A DNA stretch of 64,000 nt, taken from Thalassospira tepidiphila MCCC 1A03514. GTDB taxonomy: Bacteria; Pseudomonadota; Alphaproteobacteria; Rhodospirillales; Thalassospiraceae. The notes under the pieces were generated by a model. That model saw only the letters and a list, made by a program, of their open reading frames with translations. It was not told the DNA's origin and searched no databases. The position numbers were made by a program, and so were the translations under genes. Shown one piece after another: positions 54,286 to 62,914 of the stretch. The DNA lies in the NCBI RefSeq assembly GCF_001662875.1, contig NZ_JPVZ01000006.1, forward strand, positions 62,001 to 126,000, read 5' to 3'. Within the stretch, counting starts at the first letter, position 1; the number at the start of each line of letters is the position of its first letter.

Positions 54286-54495
54286 TCAATTATTGTGATG
54301 CTGTGAGCTTGCCGTCAAATCACGATACGCATCCATCAATGGACGATCCACGGTGTCATGTTCCGTTCGCTCCTGATCAAGCTTTTCAAGGGCTCTTAGC
54401 ATAAATTCGGCAATATCAAGCCTTTCGCAGCTGCAGGCATGTTTGAAAGCATGCAAAACTACATACTCCAATTGTTCATCACTTGAGGTCGTCAT
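54286..54495 (-). CDS. Hypothetical small protein
   Basis: A 69-residue acidic, helical protein with a single Cys pair (ACSCERL) and a helical LDIAEFMLRALEKLDQE stretch. The ATG is preceded by AAGGAGCGAT, a good ribosome site. I do not recognise the family. It lies downstream of copA on the same strand with a 126-base gap containing short inverted repeats (GAGAAG/CTTCTC at 54540-54553), and may be a separate unit. Confidence 0.5.
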   Translation of the reverse strand: MTTSSDEQLEYVVLHAFKHACSCERLDIAEFMLRALEKLDQERTEHDTVDRPLMDAYRDLTASSQHHNN

Positions 54496-54621
54496 TTAAT
54501 CGCTCCTTAATCCGGTATTGGGTAAGAGAGGTTCTTGCCGAGAAGAACTTCTCCTACCGGTACTTTGACGCACTCACGATCTAATAGAACTTTTCAGTTC
54601 TTTCTCAATCCAATCACGCGA

Positions 54622-57078
54622 TCACAACATACGCATTACCGGCACAATTTTACGGAGCCGCAATGCATTTGTTAAAACAAAGACCGAAGACAACGCCATT
54701 GCGCCTGCTGCGAGAACAGGAGTGAGCAGAATTCCAGAGAAAGGATAAAGCAGACCTGCAGCAACAGGGATAAGTGCGGTGTTATAGCCAAAAGCCCAAA
54801 ACAGATTTTGCTGAATGTTTCGCATCGTCCGGTTGGATACTTCAAAGGCATTGATGACGCCGCCAAGATCGCCAGACATCAGAACAATATCTGCCGACTC
54901 AATTGCCACGTCAGTGCCTGTGCCTATCGCGATCCCAACATCGGCATGAGCGAGAGCAGGTGCGTCATTAATACCGTCACCAACAAATGCAATCTTCCGC
55001 CCCTCTCCACGAAGATCATTCAAGGCCGCAACCTTGCCGTCTGGCAACACTCCAGCAACTACATGATCAATTCCAGTTTCCTCTGCAATTACCTGTGCAG
55101 TCTCAAGACTGTCACCTGTTATCATTGCGACTTTCAGGTCAAGGCTGTGAAGCGCTTTTATCACGTCCCTGCTTGAAGGCTTTACAGGATCTGACACTCC
55201 GATAACAGCAGCAACCTGTCCGTCAATTGCTGCGTACAATGCTGTTCGCCCGTTTCGTGAGAGCTTTTGAACAACTGCAGGAAAATCTTTGAGATCAATC
55301 TGTTCTCGTCGCATCAGGCGTTCAGTTCCAACTAGGACAGTTGCATCATCAACCTTTGCTCGGACGCCGTAACCAGTGAATGAGGTGAAATCTGTAACTG
55401 GTTGGTCTGCGTCAATATTCTCACGGCGCGCCGTAGATACGATTGCGTTGGCAATCGGGTGTTCCGATCTGGCTTCAACAGCAGCTACATACCTTAAAAC
55501 TTCAAGTTTTGTGAAGCCTTGAGCAACCACAAAATCGGTTACCTCTGGCCGCCCTTCCGTCAAAGTACCAGTCTTGTCGAGCGCAACGATCTGAACGGAA
55601 CGAAGTTCCTGAAGTGCGTCTCCCTTGCGAAACAAAATACCCATTTCAGCTGCACGACCTGTTCCAACCATGATGGAGGTTGGTGTGGCTAACCCCATTG
55701 CGCAAGGACAGGCTATTATTAGAACAGAAACACCTGCCACCAACGCCATTGTAACGGCTGGCTCAGGACCGAACAAAAACCATGCCAAGACACTTAGTGC
55801 AGAAAAAAACATGACTGCAGGTACAAACCATTGAGTTACGCGATCAACCAGACTCTGAATGGGAAGTTTGGTGGATTGGGCTTCTTCAACCATCCGAATT
55901 ATTTGCGATAATGTTGTGTCTTCACCAACACGAGTTGCGCGAAAACTGAAGCCTCCTGCACCATTCACGGTTCCTCCTGTGACTTTTGAATCAGCTTGTT
56001 TGGCAACAGGAATTGGCTCGCCCGTTATCATGCTCTCGTCAATATGACTGTTTCCCTCAACAATTACACCATCAACCGGGATTCGTTCACCCGGGCGCAC
56101 TATAATAACATCGCCAACTTGAAGGTCATCAACAGGAACAATGACGCTTTCGCCATCGCGTTGTACTCGTGCTTCTATAACTTGAAGTCCCAGAAGTTTT
56201 TGGATCGCCGCTCCAGTCCTCCCCTTTGCACGGGCTTCCAGAAAACGGCCAAGCAGGATGAGAACAATGATGACTGCTGCGGCTTCGAAATATACTGCGC
56301 GAACTTCCACAGGTATAAGTTCAGGAAGAAATGTGGAAACGGTAGAGAATATATAAGCCGCTCCCGTTCCGAGTGCGACCAGACTGTTCATATCTGGAGA
56401 ACCTTTCAGAAGAGAAGGGACACCTCTGATGAAGAAGTATCTGCCCGGCCCGGCAAGAATTGCTGTTGTTAAGATAAATTGCAGCGTCCAGTAAGTTTGC
56501 TGCCCGATCGTGCTTTCGATAACATTAGCAAGTTCCGGGATGATATGACCGCCCATTTCGGTCAGAAAAATAGGCAGAGTTAGCAAAGCAGCCCAAAGCG
56601 TACGGTAGGCTATTTCACGCGCAACCTGTTTATTCTTGATAGAACTGTCCGTTGTTTCTTTGATCTCAGATGGATAACCGGAAGCAGTCAGTTGGGAGGA
56701 CAATTCAGTCGGAGAGACAACATTCTGTAGGAATTTCACCGCTACAGTCTCAGCTGGAAGGTTGACGGCTACGTCTATTACGCCGGTGACTTGGCCAAGC
56801 GACTTTGAGATGCGATTAACACAAGAGGCGCATGACATTGAATTCACACTTAGAGTTACGTTGCCATATTGGGGGGCATAACCAAGTTTCTGAAGCGCTT
56901 GAGCAATCTCGACAAGCCTTTGCGCCTTGTCGACCTTCATTCGGGCTGTCTCATTCGCCTGATTGACCGATACTTCTCCGACACCTTTCATCGCGGATAG
57001 AGTTTGCTCGATTCTTGCTACGCAAGAGGAGCAGGTTATGCCATCAAGTTTTATTTGCACGTGATTATGGTTTTGCAT
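54622..57078 (-). CDS. copA: Copper-exporting P1B-type ATPase CopA
   Basis: An 818-residue Cu(I) exporter. Two N-terminal HMA domains have ITCSSC (C16, C19) and MSCASC (C83, C86). Eight membrane helices follow, with the ion-binding C457-P-C459 ([11 protein letters not shown]), the phosphorylated D501 (DKTGTLTEG), TGEP in the actuator domain, and [16 protein letters not shown] in the ATP domain. FGYNTALIP and MALSSVFV in the last helices are the YN and MxxSS marks of Cu(I) ATPases. Its codon use looks more AT-rich than the flanking operons. It has its own CueR-type promoter just upstream. Confidence 0.95.
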   Translation of the reverse strand: MQNHNHVQIKLDGITCSSCVARIEQTLSAMKGVGEVSVNQANETARMKVDKAQRLVEIAQALQKLGYAPQYGNVTLSVNSMSCASCVNRISKSLGQVTGVIDVAVNLPAETVAVKFLQNVVSPTELSSQLTASGYPSEIKETTDSSIKNKQVAREIAYRTLWAALLTLPIFLTEMGGHIIPELANVIESTIGQQTYWTLQFILTTAILAGPGRYFFIRGVPSLLKGSPDMNSLVALGTGAAYIFSTVSTFLPELIPVEVRAVYFEAAAVIIVLILLGRFLEARAKGRTGAAIQKLLGLQVIEARVQRDGESVIVPVDDLQVGDVIIVRPGERIPVDGVIVEGNSHIDESMITGEPIPVAKQADSKVTGGTVNGAGGFSFRATRVGEDTTLSQIIRMVEEAQSTKLPIQSLVDRVTQWFVPAVMFFSALSVLAWFLFGPEPAVTMALVAGVSVLIIACPCAMGLATPTSIMVGTGRAAEMGILFRKGDALQELRSVQIVALDKTGTLTEGRPEVTDFVVAQGFTKLEVLRYVAAVEARSEHPIANAIVSTARRENIDADQPVTDFTSFTGYGVRAKVDDATVLVGTERLMRREQIDLKDFPAVVQKLSRNGRTALYAAIDGQVAAVIGVSDPVKPSSRDVIKALHSLDLKVAMITGDSLETAQVIAEETGIDHVVAGVLPDGKVAALNDLRGEGRKIAFVGDGINDAPALAHADVGIAIGTGTDVAIESADIVLMSGDLGGVINAFEVSNRTMRNIQQNLFWAFGYNTALIPVAAGLLYPFSGILLTPVLAAGAMALSSVFVLTNALRLRKIVPVMRML

Positions 57079-57108
57079 CTGAACCTCTGATTGTCTGCTG
57101 TTTAAGCA

Positions 57109-57139
57109 AGTATGAAGGTTCCAGTCACTGGAAGGTCAA
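57109..57139 (-). promoter_or_regulatory. CueR/HmrR-type copper promoter of copA
   Basis: On the minus strand TTGACC (57139-57134) and CATACT (57114-57109) are spaced by 19 bases and enclose the perfect dyad TTCCAGT-G-ACTGGAA (57119-57133). This closely resembles known copper-responsive copA promoters. No cueR gene was recognised within the window, so the activator would be encoded elsewhere. Confidence 0.88.
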
Positions 57140-57266
57140 GTATTTTGTTCGAAGTGTCTCACACGACGTGTACTTTGCTGTTTTCTTCCAATTTTTCGGC
57201 AAAAAATAGCGCGCACAAGTCACTGCTAAGAAAGCCATTAAGTGTTGGAAGGTTCTTCCTGGCCCG

Positions 57267-58007
57267 TCAACCAATGCGCCCCAAAAGCGGGAATGTTTCC
57301 AGCAGCCAGAACGCAAAGGCGGACATATAACCGGTCATCATCGCCGTCCCCATAGCAATCATGATCAAGGCCGCCGCTGCACGGAGATAACGCCCAAAGC
57401 GTCCTATGGATTTCAATCTGACAGACAGACTCTCGGTAAGCAGTGCTGCCATGAGAAACGGCACACCAAGCCCCACGGAATATACGATCAGCAAAGCAAT
57501 ACCATCGCTGACAGTTGCCGACGCGGCGCTGACAGTCAGAATGGCACCGAGAATAGGGCCAATGCAGGGCGTCCACCCGAACGCAAAAGCAAGCCCAAGC
57601 ACATATGCCGAAGTCACACGCCCACCAGGCAGATCAAGATGAAAGCGTGCTTCTCGCATCATCCACGCCGGACGGAGCGTTCCCAGCATGAACAGCCCGA
57701 ACAGAATGACAATGCCGCCACCAATCAGATTCATCTCGAACCGGTACCCGAGCAGGACCTGACCAAGTGCTGTTGCACTGGCCCCCAGAAGGACGAAAAC
57801 CGTGGTGAAGCCCAAAACGAAACACAGGCTGAAACCAAGAGATGACAATCGACCAACTCGGATTGCCTCCGTTCTGGTCGAAAGAGAGGCACCACCCGCG
57901 ATATAGGAGATATATCCGGGAACCAGAGGCAGCACGCATGGCGAGAGAAACGATATGAGGCCTGCGGCGAACGCGCTTATTATGCCGATATTGGAAAGTT
58001 CAGGCAT
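57267..58007 (-). CDS. ccdA: Thiol-disulfide reductant transporter CcdA
   Basis: CcdA passes electrons from cytoplasmic thioredoxin to periplasmic thiol proteins. The 246-residue protein has six hydrophobic helices and the two membrane cysteines: C24 in FLSPCVLPLVPGYISY and C148 in FGWTPCIGPILGA. Start at ATG 58007 matches the usual CcdA N-terminus; a longer frame to 58037 is not supported. It is the last gene of the copper and redox operon, after the SCO-like gene with an 84-base gap, and it is the natural electron source for the two thioredoxin-like proteins encoded upstream. Confidence 0.9.
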   Translation of the reverse strand: MPELSNIGIISAFAAGLISFLSPCVLPLVPGYISYIAGGASLSTRTEAIRVGRLSSLGFSLCFVLGFTTVFVLLGASATALGQVLLGYRFEMNLIGGGIVILFGLFMLGTLRPAWMMREARFHLDLPGGRVTSAYVLGLAFAFGWTPCIGPILGAILTVSAASATVSDGIALLIVYSVGLGVPFLMAALLTESLSVRLKSIGRFGRYLRAAAALIMIAMGTAMMTGYMSAFAFWLLETFPLLGRIG

Positions 58008-58091
58008 TAATCTGTATTCCGTAAAATCAGGAACCAAGTATTCAGAGAACAGGAAGGTCAGCTAACCAAACAGTGCTAAGCCTATCTTTGT

Positions 58092-58739
58092 TCAGGGCTC
58101 TTTTCCTACTTTTGAGAACCAGTCTGTTAACTGATCGAGCCACCCCTTTTCAACAGGCGGCTTTGGGGGGTGGACAGCGTTTGTCAATCCGTTCACGTAA
58201 AGGATCAGATTCATCTGATTGAAACTCGTGCCGTGAAAAATACCGGCATGGCGGGTATTCCGATCGATAATATGAATCATCGGCGCAGACCCGTCACGCT
58301 GGCTCAATTTGGCGAATTTATCGGCAACAGTTACAGCACTGATATCCGAAGACGGCATAACAGGCCGCCAGTTCACCAGATCCCAAGAAGGAGTATCTGA
58401 AAAATCTTCGGAATGAACGGTAATGAACGTGACCATTTCCCGCATCGGGCTAATATTCAGCCTCGCCTGAGAGGACGCCAGTAGGGTTTGCTGTTCTGCA
58501 CAGGCTGCACCACAATCCCTTGGCACAAAACTTAAAATAAGTATCTGATCATCAAGGTCGCTCAAATTAAAGCGACCTTGATTTTGGTTAAAAAGTTCTA
58601 TCTCTGGAACCTTTCCGGTGTTTGTCACCTCAAAATATGGCTCTTTATCCGCCATCACCTCGTCAAGGTGTTCACCGGGATGATTCGCAAAAGCTGGTGA
58701 GGCCGTCAACGCCAGGATCAAAAACAACCACCGGATCAT
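58092..58739 (-). CDS. SCO1/SenC-like periplasmic protein
   Basis: A 215-residue exported protein with signal peptide (about residues 1-19). The thioredoxin-like core has C76 and C80 in RDCGAACAEQ, the C-x3-C of SCO proteins, although the usual following proline is missing. A histidine in the C-terminal half (FHGTSFNQMNL region) could complete a metal site. It differs from the SCO1 protein encoded two genes earlier and is more divergent. Its ATG overlaps the PCu(A)C gene by 4 bases. It probably delivers or reduces copper in the periplasm. Confidence 0.68.
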   Translation of the reverse strand: MIRWLFLILALTASPAFANHPGEHLDEVMADKEPYFEVTNTGKVPEIELFNQNQGRFNLSDLDDQILILSFVPRDCGAACAEQQTLLASSQARLNISPMREMVTFITVHSEDFSDTPSWDLVNWRPVMPSSDISAVTVADKFAKLSQRDGSAPMIHIIDRNTRHAGIFHGTSFNQMNLILYVNGLTNAVHPPKPPVEKGWLDQLTDWFSKVGKEP

Positions 58740-59185
58740 TCTGTTTCCCCCTGCGGCCCGGCGGCAGCTATGCCAAGAATGGCGACGTCAATGCTAATCT
58801 CGCCTGCGTTTTCAAAGCGCAATGTCATGGGAAACTTCTCACCTTCACGGAGTTTTTCATGCAATCCCGTCAACATGAGATGCATTGCCCCCGGCGCCAG
58901 AGTGACCGGGCGGTTGGCCGGAACATCCAGAGCCATGACATGTCGCATCCGGCGAACATCATCGACCGTGACGACATCATGTATCATCACATGGTCGGCC
59001 ACAGCTGTGGTGATTTCCAGAAGGCGGTCGGTCGCAGCGCTTGTGATCGTAAGATATGCCACACCCGGACGGGATGTCAGAATCGTGGCACGTGCCCAGG
59101 CGTCAGATATTTCGACAAGGTTTCCGGCAGAAACCGGTAGTGCTGATAGCAAGGTCATGACGAGGGCGATGGCTGTTCTTTTCAT
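58736..59185 (-). CDS. PCu(A)C periplasmic copper chaperone
   Basis: A 149-residue exported protein (signal peptide about residues 1-20). It has the exact copper-site pattern H-x10-M-x21-H-x-M with H69, M80, H102 and M104, and the hallmark PGAMHLMLTGL. PCu(A)C proteins bind Cu(I) and help load the Cu(A) centre of cytochrome oxidase together with SCO1. Both flanking genes are SCO-type, with 4-base ATGA overlaps on each side, so the three are translated as a coupled set. Confidence 0.9.
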   Translation of the reverse strand: MKRTAIALVMTLLSALPVSAGNLVEISDAWARATILTSRPGVAYLTITSAATDRLLEITTAVADHVMIHDVVTVDDVRRMRHVMALDVPANRPVTLAPGAMHLMLTGLHEKLREGEKFPMTLRFENAGEISIDVAILGIAAAGPQGETE

Positions 59186-59832
59186 ATTGTACTCCCATTC
59201 ATGATCGCGAGAATCCGGATTGCCATGTCTTCTGCCGGCTGATCTCCTTCACGAAAGACAGTCAGGTAACGCCCATCCGGTGCCATCAGATAAAGATGCC
59301 CGGAATGGGCCATCAAATAGCCGTCCGGTGCTGTATCGTCGTCCAACTTTTCGTAATAGACCCGAAAAGCCTCGGCGGCTGCAGCGACATCCTCCTTACT
59401 ACCGGTCAATCCGATCAGCGCCGGATGAAAGGCCTCGACATATTCAGCCATGACATCAGGTGTATCGCGTACCGGATCAATTGTAATGAATATCGGTGCC
59501 ACACGGTCGGCTTCGGATTCCATTCGGTCAAGCGCATCCGCCATATAGGCAAGTGTGGTCGGACAAACATCAGGGCAGTGTGTGAAACCAAAAAAGACAA
59601 GTTGCCAACGCCCCGGAAAGCTTGCTTCGGTCACACGGTTTCCCTGATGATCGGTCAAGGAAAAATCAGAGTGAATGGCGGCTTCTCCCGTCCCTTCGGC
59701 CCCCGACGACATTTGCTTGCGGTCGGAAGCCTGGAAGATATATGCGCCGCCAAAGAGCAGGGCAGCAAGAACAACCATCCCCCATAATATAGAACGGATG
59801 AAACGTAACCGGTTGAAATTATGCGATGTCAT
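59182..59832 (-). CDS. SCO1/SenC copper chaperone
   Basis: A 216-residue protein anchored by an N-terminal helix (about residues 11-33). The copper site C86-P-D-V-C90 in FTHCPDVCPTTLAYM, and the later His in LMAHSGHLYLM, make the canonical Cys-Cys-His set of SCO1. SCO proteins act as thiol-disulfide reductases and copper carriers in cytochrome oxidase assembly. It overlaps the PCu(A)C gene by 4 bases. Confidence 0.92.
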   Translation of the reverse strand: MTSHNFNRLRFIRSILWGMVVLAALLFGGAYIFQASDRKQMSSGAEGTGEAAIHSDFSLTDHQGNRVTEASFPGRWQLVFFGFTHCPDVCPTTLAYMADALDRMESEADRVAPIFITIDPVRDTPDVMAEYVEAFHPALIGLTGSKEDVAAAAEAFRVYYEKLDDDTAPDGYLMAHSGHLYLMAPDGRYLTVFREGDQPAEDMAIRILAIMNGSTI

Positions 59833-59894
59833 GAAACGATCCCGTAGAAAATCCCGCCCGGGTATTTGTCCCGGGCGGGTGTCATGTCACGATG

Positions 59895-60155
59895 TTATTT
59901 GTCGGAAGGCTTCGGCATTTGATCGGTCATTGCAGCCATCATTTCAGTACACTGCTCCATCATCGGACCCATCTGGCTCATCATCTTCATCATACCCATC
60001 ATGCCCTGCATATCCCCCATGCCGGAATTGCCGTCATGCTCCATCATCGGGGATTGCATGTCCGGAGTTTGGGCTTCCTGGGCATAAAGGGCTGTTGTCG
60101 CCAGTCCCGCGACCATCATTGTGGCAATAGCGGTGAGTTTGATTGACTTACGCAT
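59895..60155 (-). CDS. Small exported methionine-rich protein
   Basis: An 86-residue protein with a signal peptide (cleavage near LYAQ, about residue 29). The mature part is extremely rich in methionine (MGDMQGMMGMMKMM, then GPMMEQC) with one Cys and one His. Met-rich clusters bind Cu(I) or Ag(I) in periplasmic copper proteins. The ATG at 60155 is used because GAAAGGA lies about 9 bases upstream; ATG 60164 is too close to that site. It overlaps the preceding gene by 8 bases. Copper binding is inference. Confidence 0.7.
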   Translation of the reverse strand: MRKSIKLTAIATMMVAGLATTALYAQEAQTPDMQSPMMEHDGNSGMGDMQGMMGMMKMMSQMGPMMEQCTEMMAAMTDQMPKPSDK

Positions 60156-60564
60156 CTTTAACATTCCTTTCGGTTGTGGACTCATGTCCCGACTGCGGAG
60201 TTAAAGACGCTATATTTGCGCCTGATGCAGCCGGGGACCTTCCGGCCTCATTGCCGGGAAGACTGTTTTTCGGGATTTCATCGGAGGAAGGGGCGATATC
60301 GCTGGCGCTCTTTTTCGACGAACAGGCCTTTTTGTTCATGCATAAACCCAGCGCACACATCGCTACGCACGGCAGAACGGAGAGGAGCAAAGGCGCGATG
60401 CCGGCGGCAACCAGCCAGCTCCAGTTAAATGCAAGTCCGGCGACAAGTGCGGTTCCTGCCAGCACGAGCAAACCGCGACGTCCCTTCAGGTAGTATCGAA
60501 CGGCATGAACCACGTCATGTCCAAGCGAGGTATTGCCGGATTTGGTCCGTTGTATTTCAGTCAT
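60148..60564 (-). CDS. Small Cys-rich membrane protein of unknown function
   Basis: A 138-residue protein with two adjacent hydrophobic helices (about residues 32-78). The second ends with three cysteines in LPCVAMCALGLCMNK, followed by KKACSSKK; the remaining C-terminus is polar and low in complexity. Four cysteines near the membrane face could bind a soft metal. The family is not recognised. The start is ATG 60564 with GAGGAAGG upstream, 13 bases after the TlpA-like gene. Confidence 0.62.
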   Translation of the reverse strand: MTEIQRTKSGNTSLGHDVVHAVRYYLKGRRGLLVLAGTALVAGLAFNWSWLVAAGIAPLLLSVLPCVAMCALGLCMNKKACSSKKSASDIAPSSDEIPKNSLPGNEAGRSPAASGANIASLTPQSGHESTTERNVKDA

Positions 60565-60577
60565 AGGGGATCCTTCC

Positions 60578-61180
60578 TCAATCGGTGTAGATGTGGGTTT
60601 CAAGAAATTTTATCATCTCTACTGTCGCCCATTCGGTCGGTCCGACAAGTCGACCAAGCTCGCGGCCGTTCCTGTCAATCAGAAGCGTCGTCGGTAAACC
60701 GGGGATACCCAGAGCCGTCGTGGTTTTCATGGTTGGATCGATGAAGAAGTCCAGATTCCGGATACCGATTTCGGTATAGAAATCCTGCACGACATCCACT
60801 CCGGCCCGGTCGATCGACAAGGCAACGACTTTGAACTCCGAACTGCCGAGTTCGGCCTGCAGGGCATCCAGAGTCGGCATTTCCTCCCGGCATGGAACAC
60901 ACCAAGTAGCCCAGACATTCAGCAAGACGACCGTTCCCTCGAAATCACTCAATGTCATGGGTTGACCTTCGACGTTTTCGAACCCGAACTCGGGAAGAGG
61001 CCGGGGAGCATCATGCATGACAAACGAGCGCTGTTGACTCTGCCTTACATTGTCCGCTGCCTGATCGGTGACATTCTTCTCGTTGCGTAACGAAACTATG
61101 GTCAATGTGGTAACAACCACCAGTATGATGCCAGCGGCAAACCCCACTTTCAGGTTCATATGCACTAAGAGGCTCTTCAT
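60578..61180 (-). CDS. TlpA-like membrane-anchored thioredoxin
   Basis: A 200-residue protein with an N-terminal membrane anchor (about residues 12-30) and a periplasmic thioredoxin domain with active site W93-C94-V-P-C97 in WATWCVPCREEMPTL and cis-Pro segment LGIPGLPTTLLIDRNG. TlpA proteins reduce periplasmic disulfides, including those of SCO and Cu(A) subunits. The ATG overlaps the next upstream gene by 4 bases. It likely receives electrons from the CcdA of the same operon. Confidence 0.87.
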   Translation of the reverse strand: MKSLLVHMNLKVGFAAGIILVVVTTLTIVSLRNEKNVTDQAADNVRQSQQRSFVMHDAPRPLPEFGFENVEGQPMTLSDFEGTVVLLNVWATWCVPCREEMPTLDALQAELGSSEFKVVALSIDRAGVDVVQDFYTEIGIRNLDFFIDPTMKTTTALGIPGLPTTLLIDRNGRELGRLVGPTEWATVEMIKFLETHIYTD

Positions 61181-61782
61181 CGAGGTGCCTCCGCAGTTCC
61201 GGCACCTGAGGCCTCATTACGCAATTTTTCGACCCTTGGCAGAATGGTCTCGGCCATCACTTTTTCCGTCACCGGCCCGACATGCTTGTATGCAATGTTC
61301 CCTTTCGCATCGACAACGAAGGTCTCGGGGACGCCATAGACGCCCCAGTCGATCGCCACACGTCCATTAATATCCGCGCCGGTTCTCGTATAGGGATCAC
61401 CAAGACTATCGAGCCATTCTGCAGCGTCGTCAGGTTGATCCTTATAGTTCAGGCCATGCAGTGGGACGGTGCCGTCGCGAGCCAGTTTCATAAACACGGG
61501 ATGCTCTTCGCGACACGCAACACACCAGGAGGCAAAAACATTGACCAGCGACACCTCACCTCTGATATCTGTACTCGACAAACCTTGTGTTCGACCTTTT
61601 ACCGGTGGAAGGTCAAATTCCGGGACCTGTCTACCCAACAGGGCAGAGGGGAGTGTGTTGGGATCAAGAGTTAATCCCTTCGCTAGGGCCACACCCAATA
61701 TCAATGCTATGCCAAGCGGTAAGAAATAGATCAGCCGGTTGAACCGTTTCTGCGGGCGATGTTCTTTGGGGACTGCAATCAT
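61177..61782 (-). CDS. DsbE/CcmG-like thioredoxin
   Basis: A 201-residue protein with a membrane anchor (about residues 17-35) and a thioredoxin domain with W86-C87-V-A-C90 (NVFASWCVACREEHP) and YGVPETFVVDAKG around the cis-proline. These features match the CcmG/DsbE family, which reduces apocytochrome c before heme ligation. The neighbouring cytochrome c gene supports such a use. It is linked by 4-base overlaps to the cytochrome and TlpA-like genes. Confidence 0.85.
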   Translation of the reverse strand: MIAVPKEHRPQKRFNRLIYFLPLGIALILGVALAKGLTLDPNTLPSALLGRQVPEFDLPPVKGRTQGLSSTDIRGEVSLVNVFASWCVACREEHPVFMKLARDGTVPLHGLNYKDQPDDAAEWLDSLGDPYTRTGADINGRVAIDWGVYGVPETFVVDAKGNIAYKHVGPVTEKVMAETILPRVEKLRNEASGAGTAEAPR

Positions 61783-62264
61783 CTCGCCCTCCCGTCTTTA
61801 AGATTGAGATTGTGCTGGAATTCGCGTTCTTCGTCCGACCAGACACTCTTGATATAACCGAGTACCGCGATGATCTCCTCATCACTCAGCACATCCTCAA
61901 ATGCAGGCATATCGCTCTCATACCCCGGCACGACAGCGCCAACCCCGAACTTGGTGATCGCAAACAGTTCCTGATCGCTATGGCGCCATGTGTGGCCACT
62001 GGCATCGTGTGGCGGCGCGGGCATCCGCCCGGTGTCAAGGCGGCGCTTCCAGTTTTTCTGCCCCTCAAGATTTGAGCCATGACACGATGCGCAAAATTCA
62101 ACATAGTCATCCTTGCCCAGTGCTATCTGTTCCGGAGTGAGCGGCTTTTCGAGAAAAGTCAGATTCTCGGGCTTCGCGCTGGCATCCATCACGCCGAACA
62201 ACAAAGCCATGCCGACGCCAGCCATTAATCCGGTGACCATTGATCCGGGCGATACCGCACTCAT
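61779..62264 (-). CDS. c-type cytochrome of the copper operon
   Basis: A 161-residue exported monoheme cytochrome c. A hydrophobic N-terminus (about residues 10-30) is followed by the heme site C58-A-S-C61-H62 and a probable axial Met in YESDMPAFEDVLSDEE. The sequence resembles small cytochromes found with copper-resistance genes. ATGA overlaps on both sides place it in the coupled operon. It may carry electrons from the operon's redox proteins; the partner is not known. Confidence 0.83.
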   Translation of the reverse strand: MSAVSPGSMVTGLMAGVGMALLFGVMDASAKPENLTFLEKPLTPEQIALGKDDYVEFCASCHGSNLEGQKNWKRRLDTGRMPAPPHDASGHTWRHSDQELFAITKFGVGAVVPGYESDMPAFEDVLSDEEIIAVLGYIKSVWSDEEREFQHNLNLKDGRAR

Positions 62265-62419
62265 TTCCCGCCCCGAAGATATTTAAACAACGCGAGAACG
62301 CTCATGATCAGGATCGCAAGGATCAGAAGAAACACAAGACCGCCTCCTGCCATCATCAGCATCATCATCGGGCCACCCATCATCGAACCATCCATCATCT
62401 GTCCAAAACACTCATTCAT
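62261..62419 (-). CDS. Small methionine-rich membrane peptide
   Basis: A 52-residue protein with a Met-rich N-terminal part (FGQMMDGSMMGGPMMMLMM, one Cys) and one membrane helix (about residues 24-44) before a basic end. The ATG at 62419 overlaps the DUF411 gene by 8 bases; an in-frame ATG at 62455 would lie deeper inside it. Met-rich membrane peptides occur in copper operons, but the function is not known. Small size lowers certainty. Confidence 0.6.
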   Translation of the reverse strand: MNECFGQMMDGSMMGGPMMMLMMAGGGLVFLLILAILIMSVLALFKYLRGGK

Positions 62420-62900
62420 TGGCGTAAACGGCAATGCCGTCCTCTCCGAACGCATAGGTTTTCAGCGTCCCGGTTTTTTCACGTGCCATGCCCGGCGCAT
62501 TTGGTGGCATGCCGGGCAGCGTGATACCCGTTATATCCGGGCGTTCATCAAGCATCCGTTCAATGATCTCGGCGGGAACCAGCCCGCTTACGACATATCC
62601 GTCAATCTCGGCCAAATGGCAGCCCAGCCCTTGCTCCGGGACACCGGCGGCAACGGATCGCTTGTCGAAATCGCGATCATCGACACGGGTAACCTGATAT
62701 CCATTGGTCTCAAGATATTCGCCATAGGCATCACAGCATCCGCAGTTCGGGTCCCGATAGATTGTGATCGATTTGCTTCTCTCACCAGCTACTGTCACGT
62801 TCGTTTGCGCCTCTCCTTTTCCCGGAGCAAACATTGTAAATGCAGCACTTCCGGCAACAGCCAGAATCGCAACACCTGTCACAATCACTAATTTTCTCAT
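62412..62900 (-). CDS. DUF411 metal-binding protein
   Basis: A 162-residue exported protein. A hydrophobic N-terminus (about residues 4-24) is followed by the DUF411 core with DPNCGCCDAYGEYL (C53, C55, C56) and GLGCHLAEIDGYVVSGLVPA. DUF411 proteins are found with copper- and silver-resistance genes and are thought to bind metal in the periplasm. GGAG lies 6 bases upstream of ATG 62900. It sits between the beta-propeller gene and the Met-rich peptide. Confidence 0.83.
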   Translation of the reverse strand: MRKLVIVTGVAILAVAGSAAFTMFAPGKGEAQTNVTVAGERSKSITIYRDPNCGCCDAYGEYLETNGYQVTRVDDRDFDKRSVAAGVPEQGLGCHLAEIDGYVVSGLVPAEIIERMLDERPDITGITLPGMPPNAPGMAREKTGTLKTYAFGEDGIAVYANE

Positions 62901-62914
62901 CTGTTTCTCCATCA

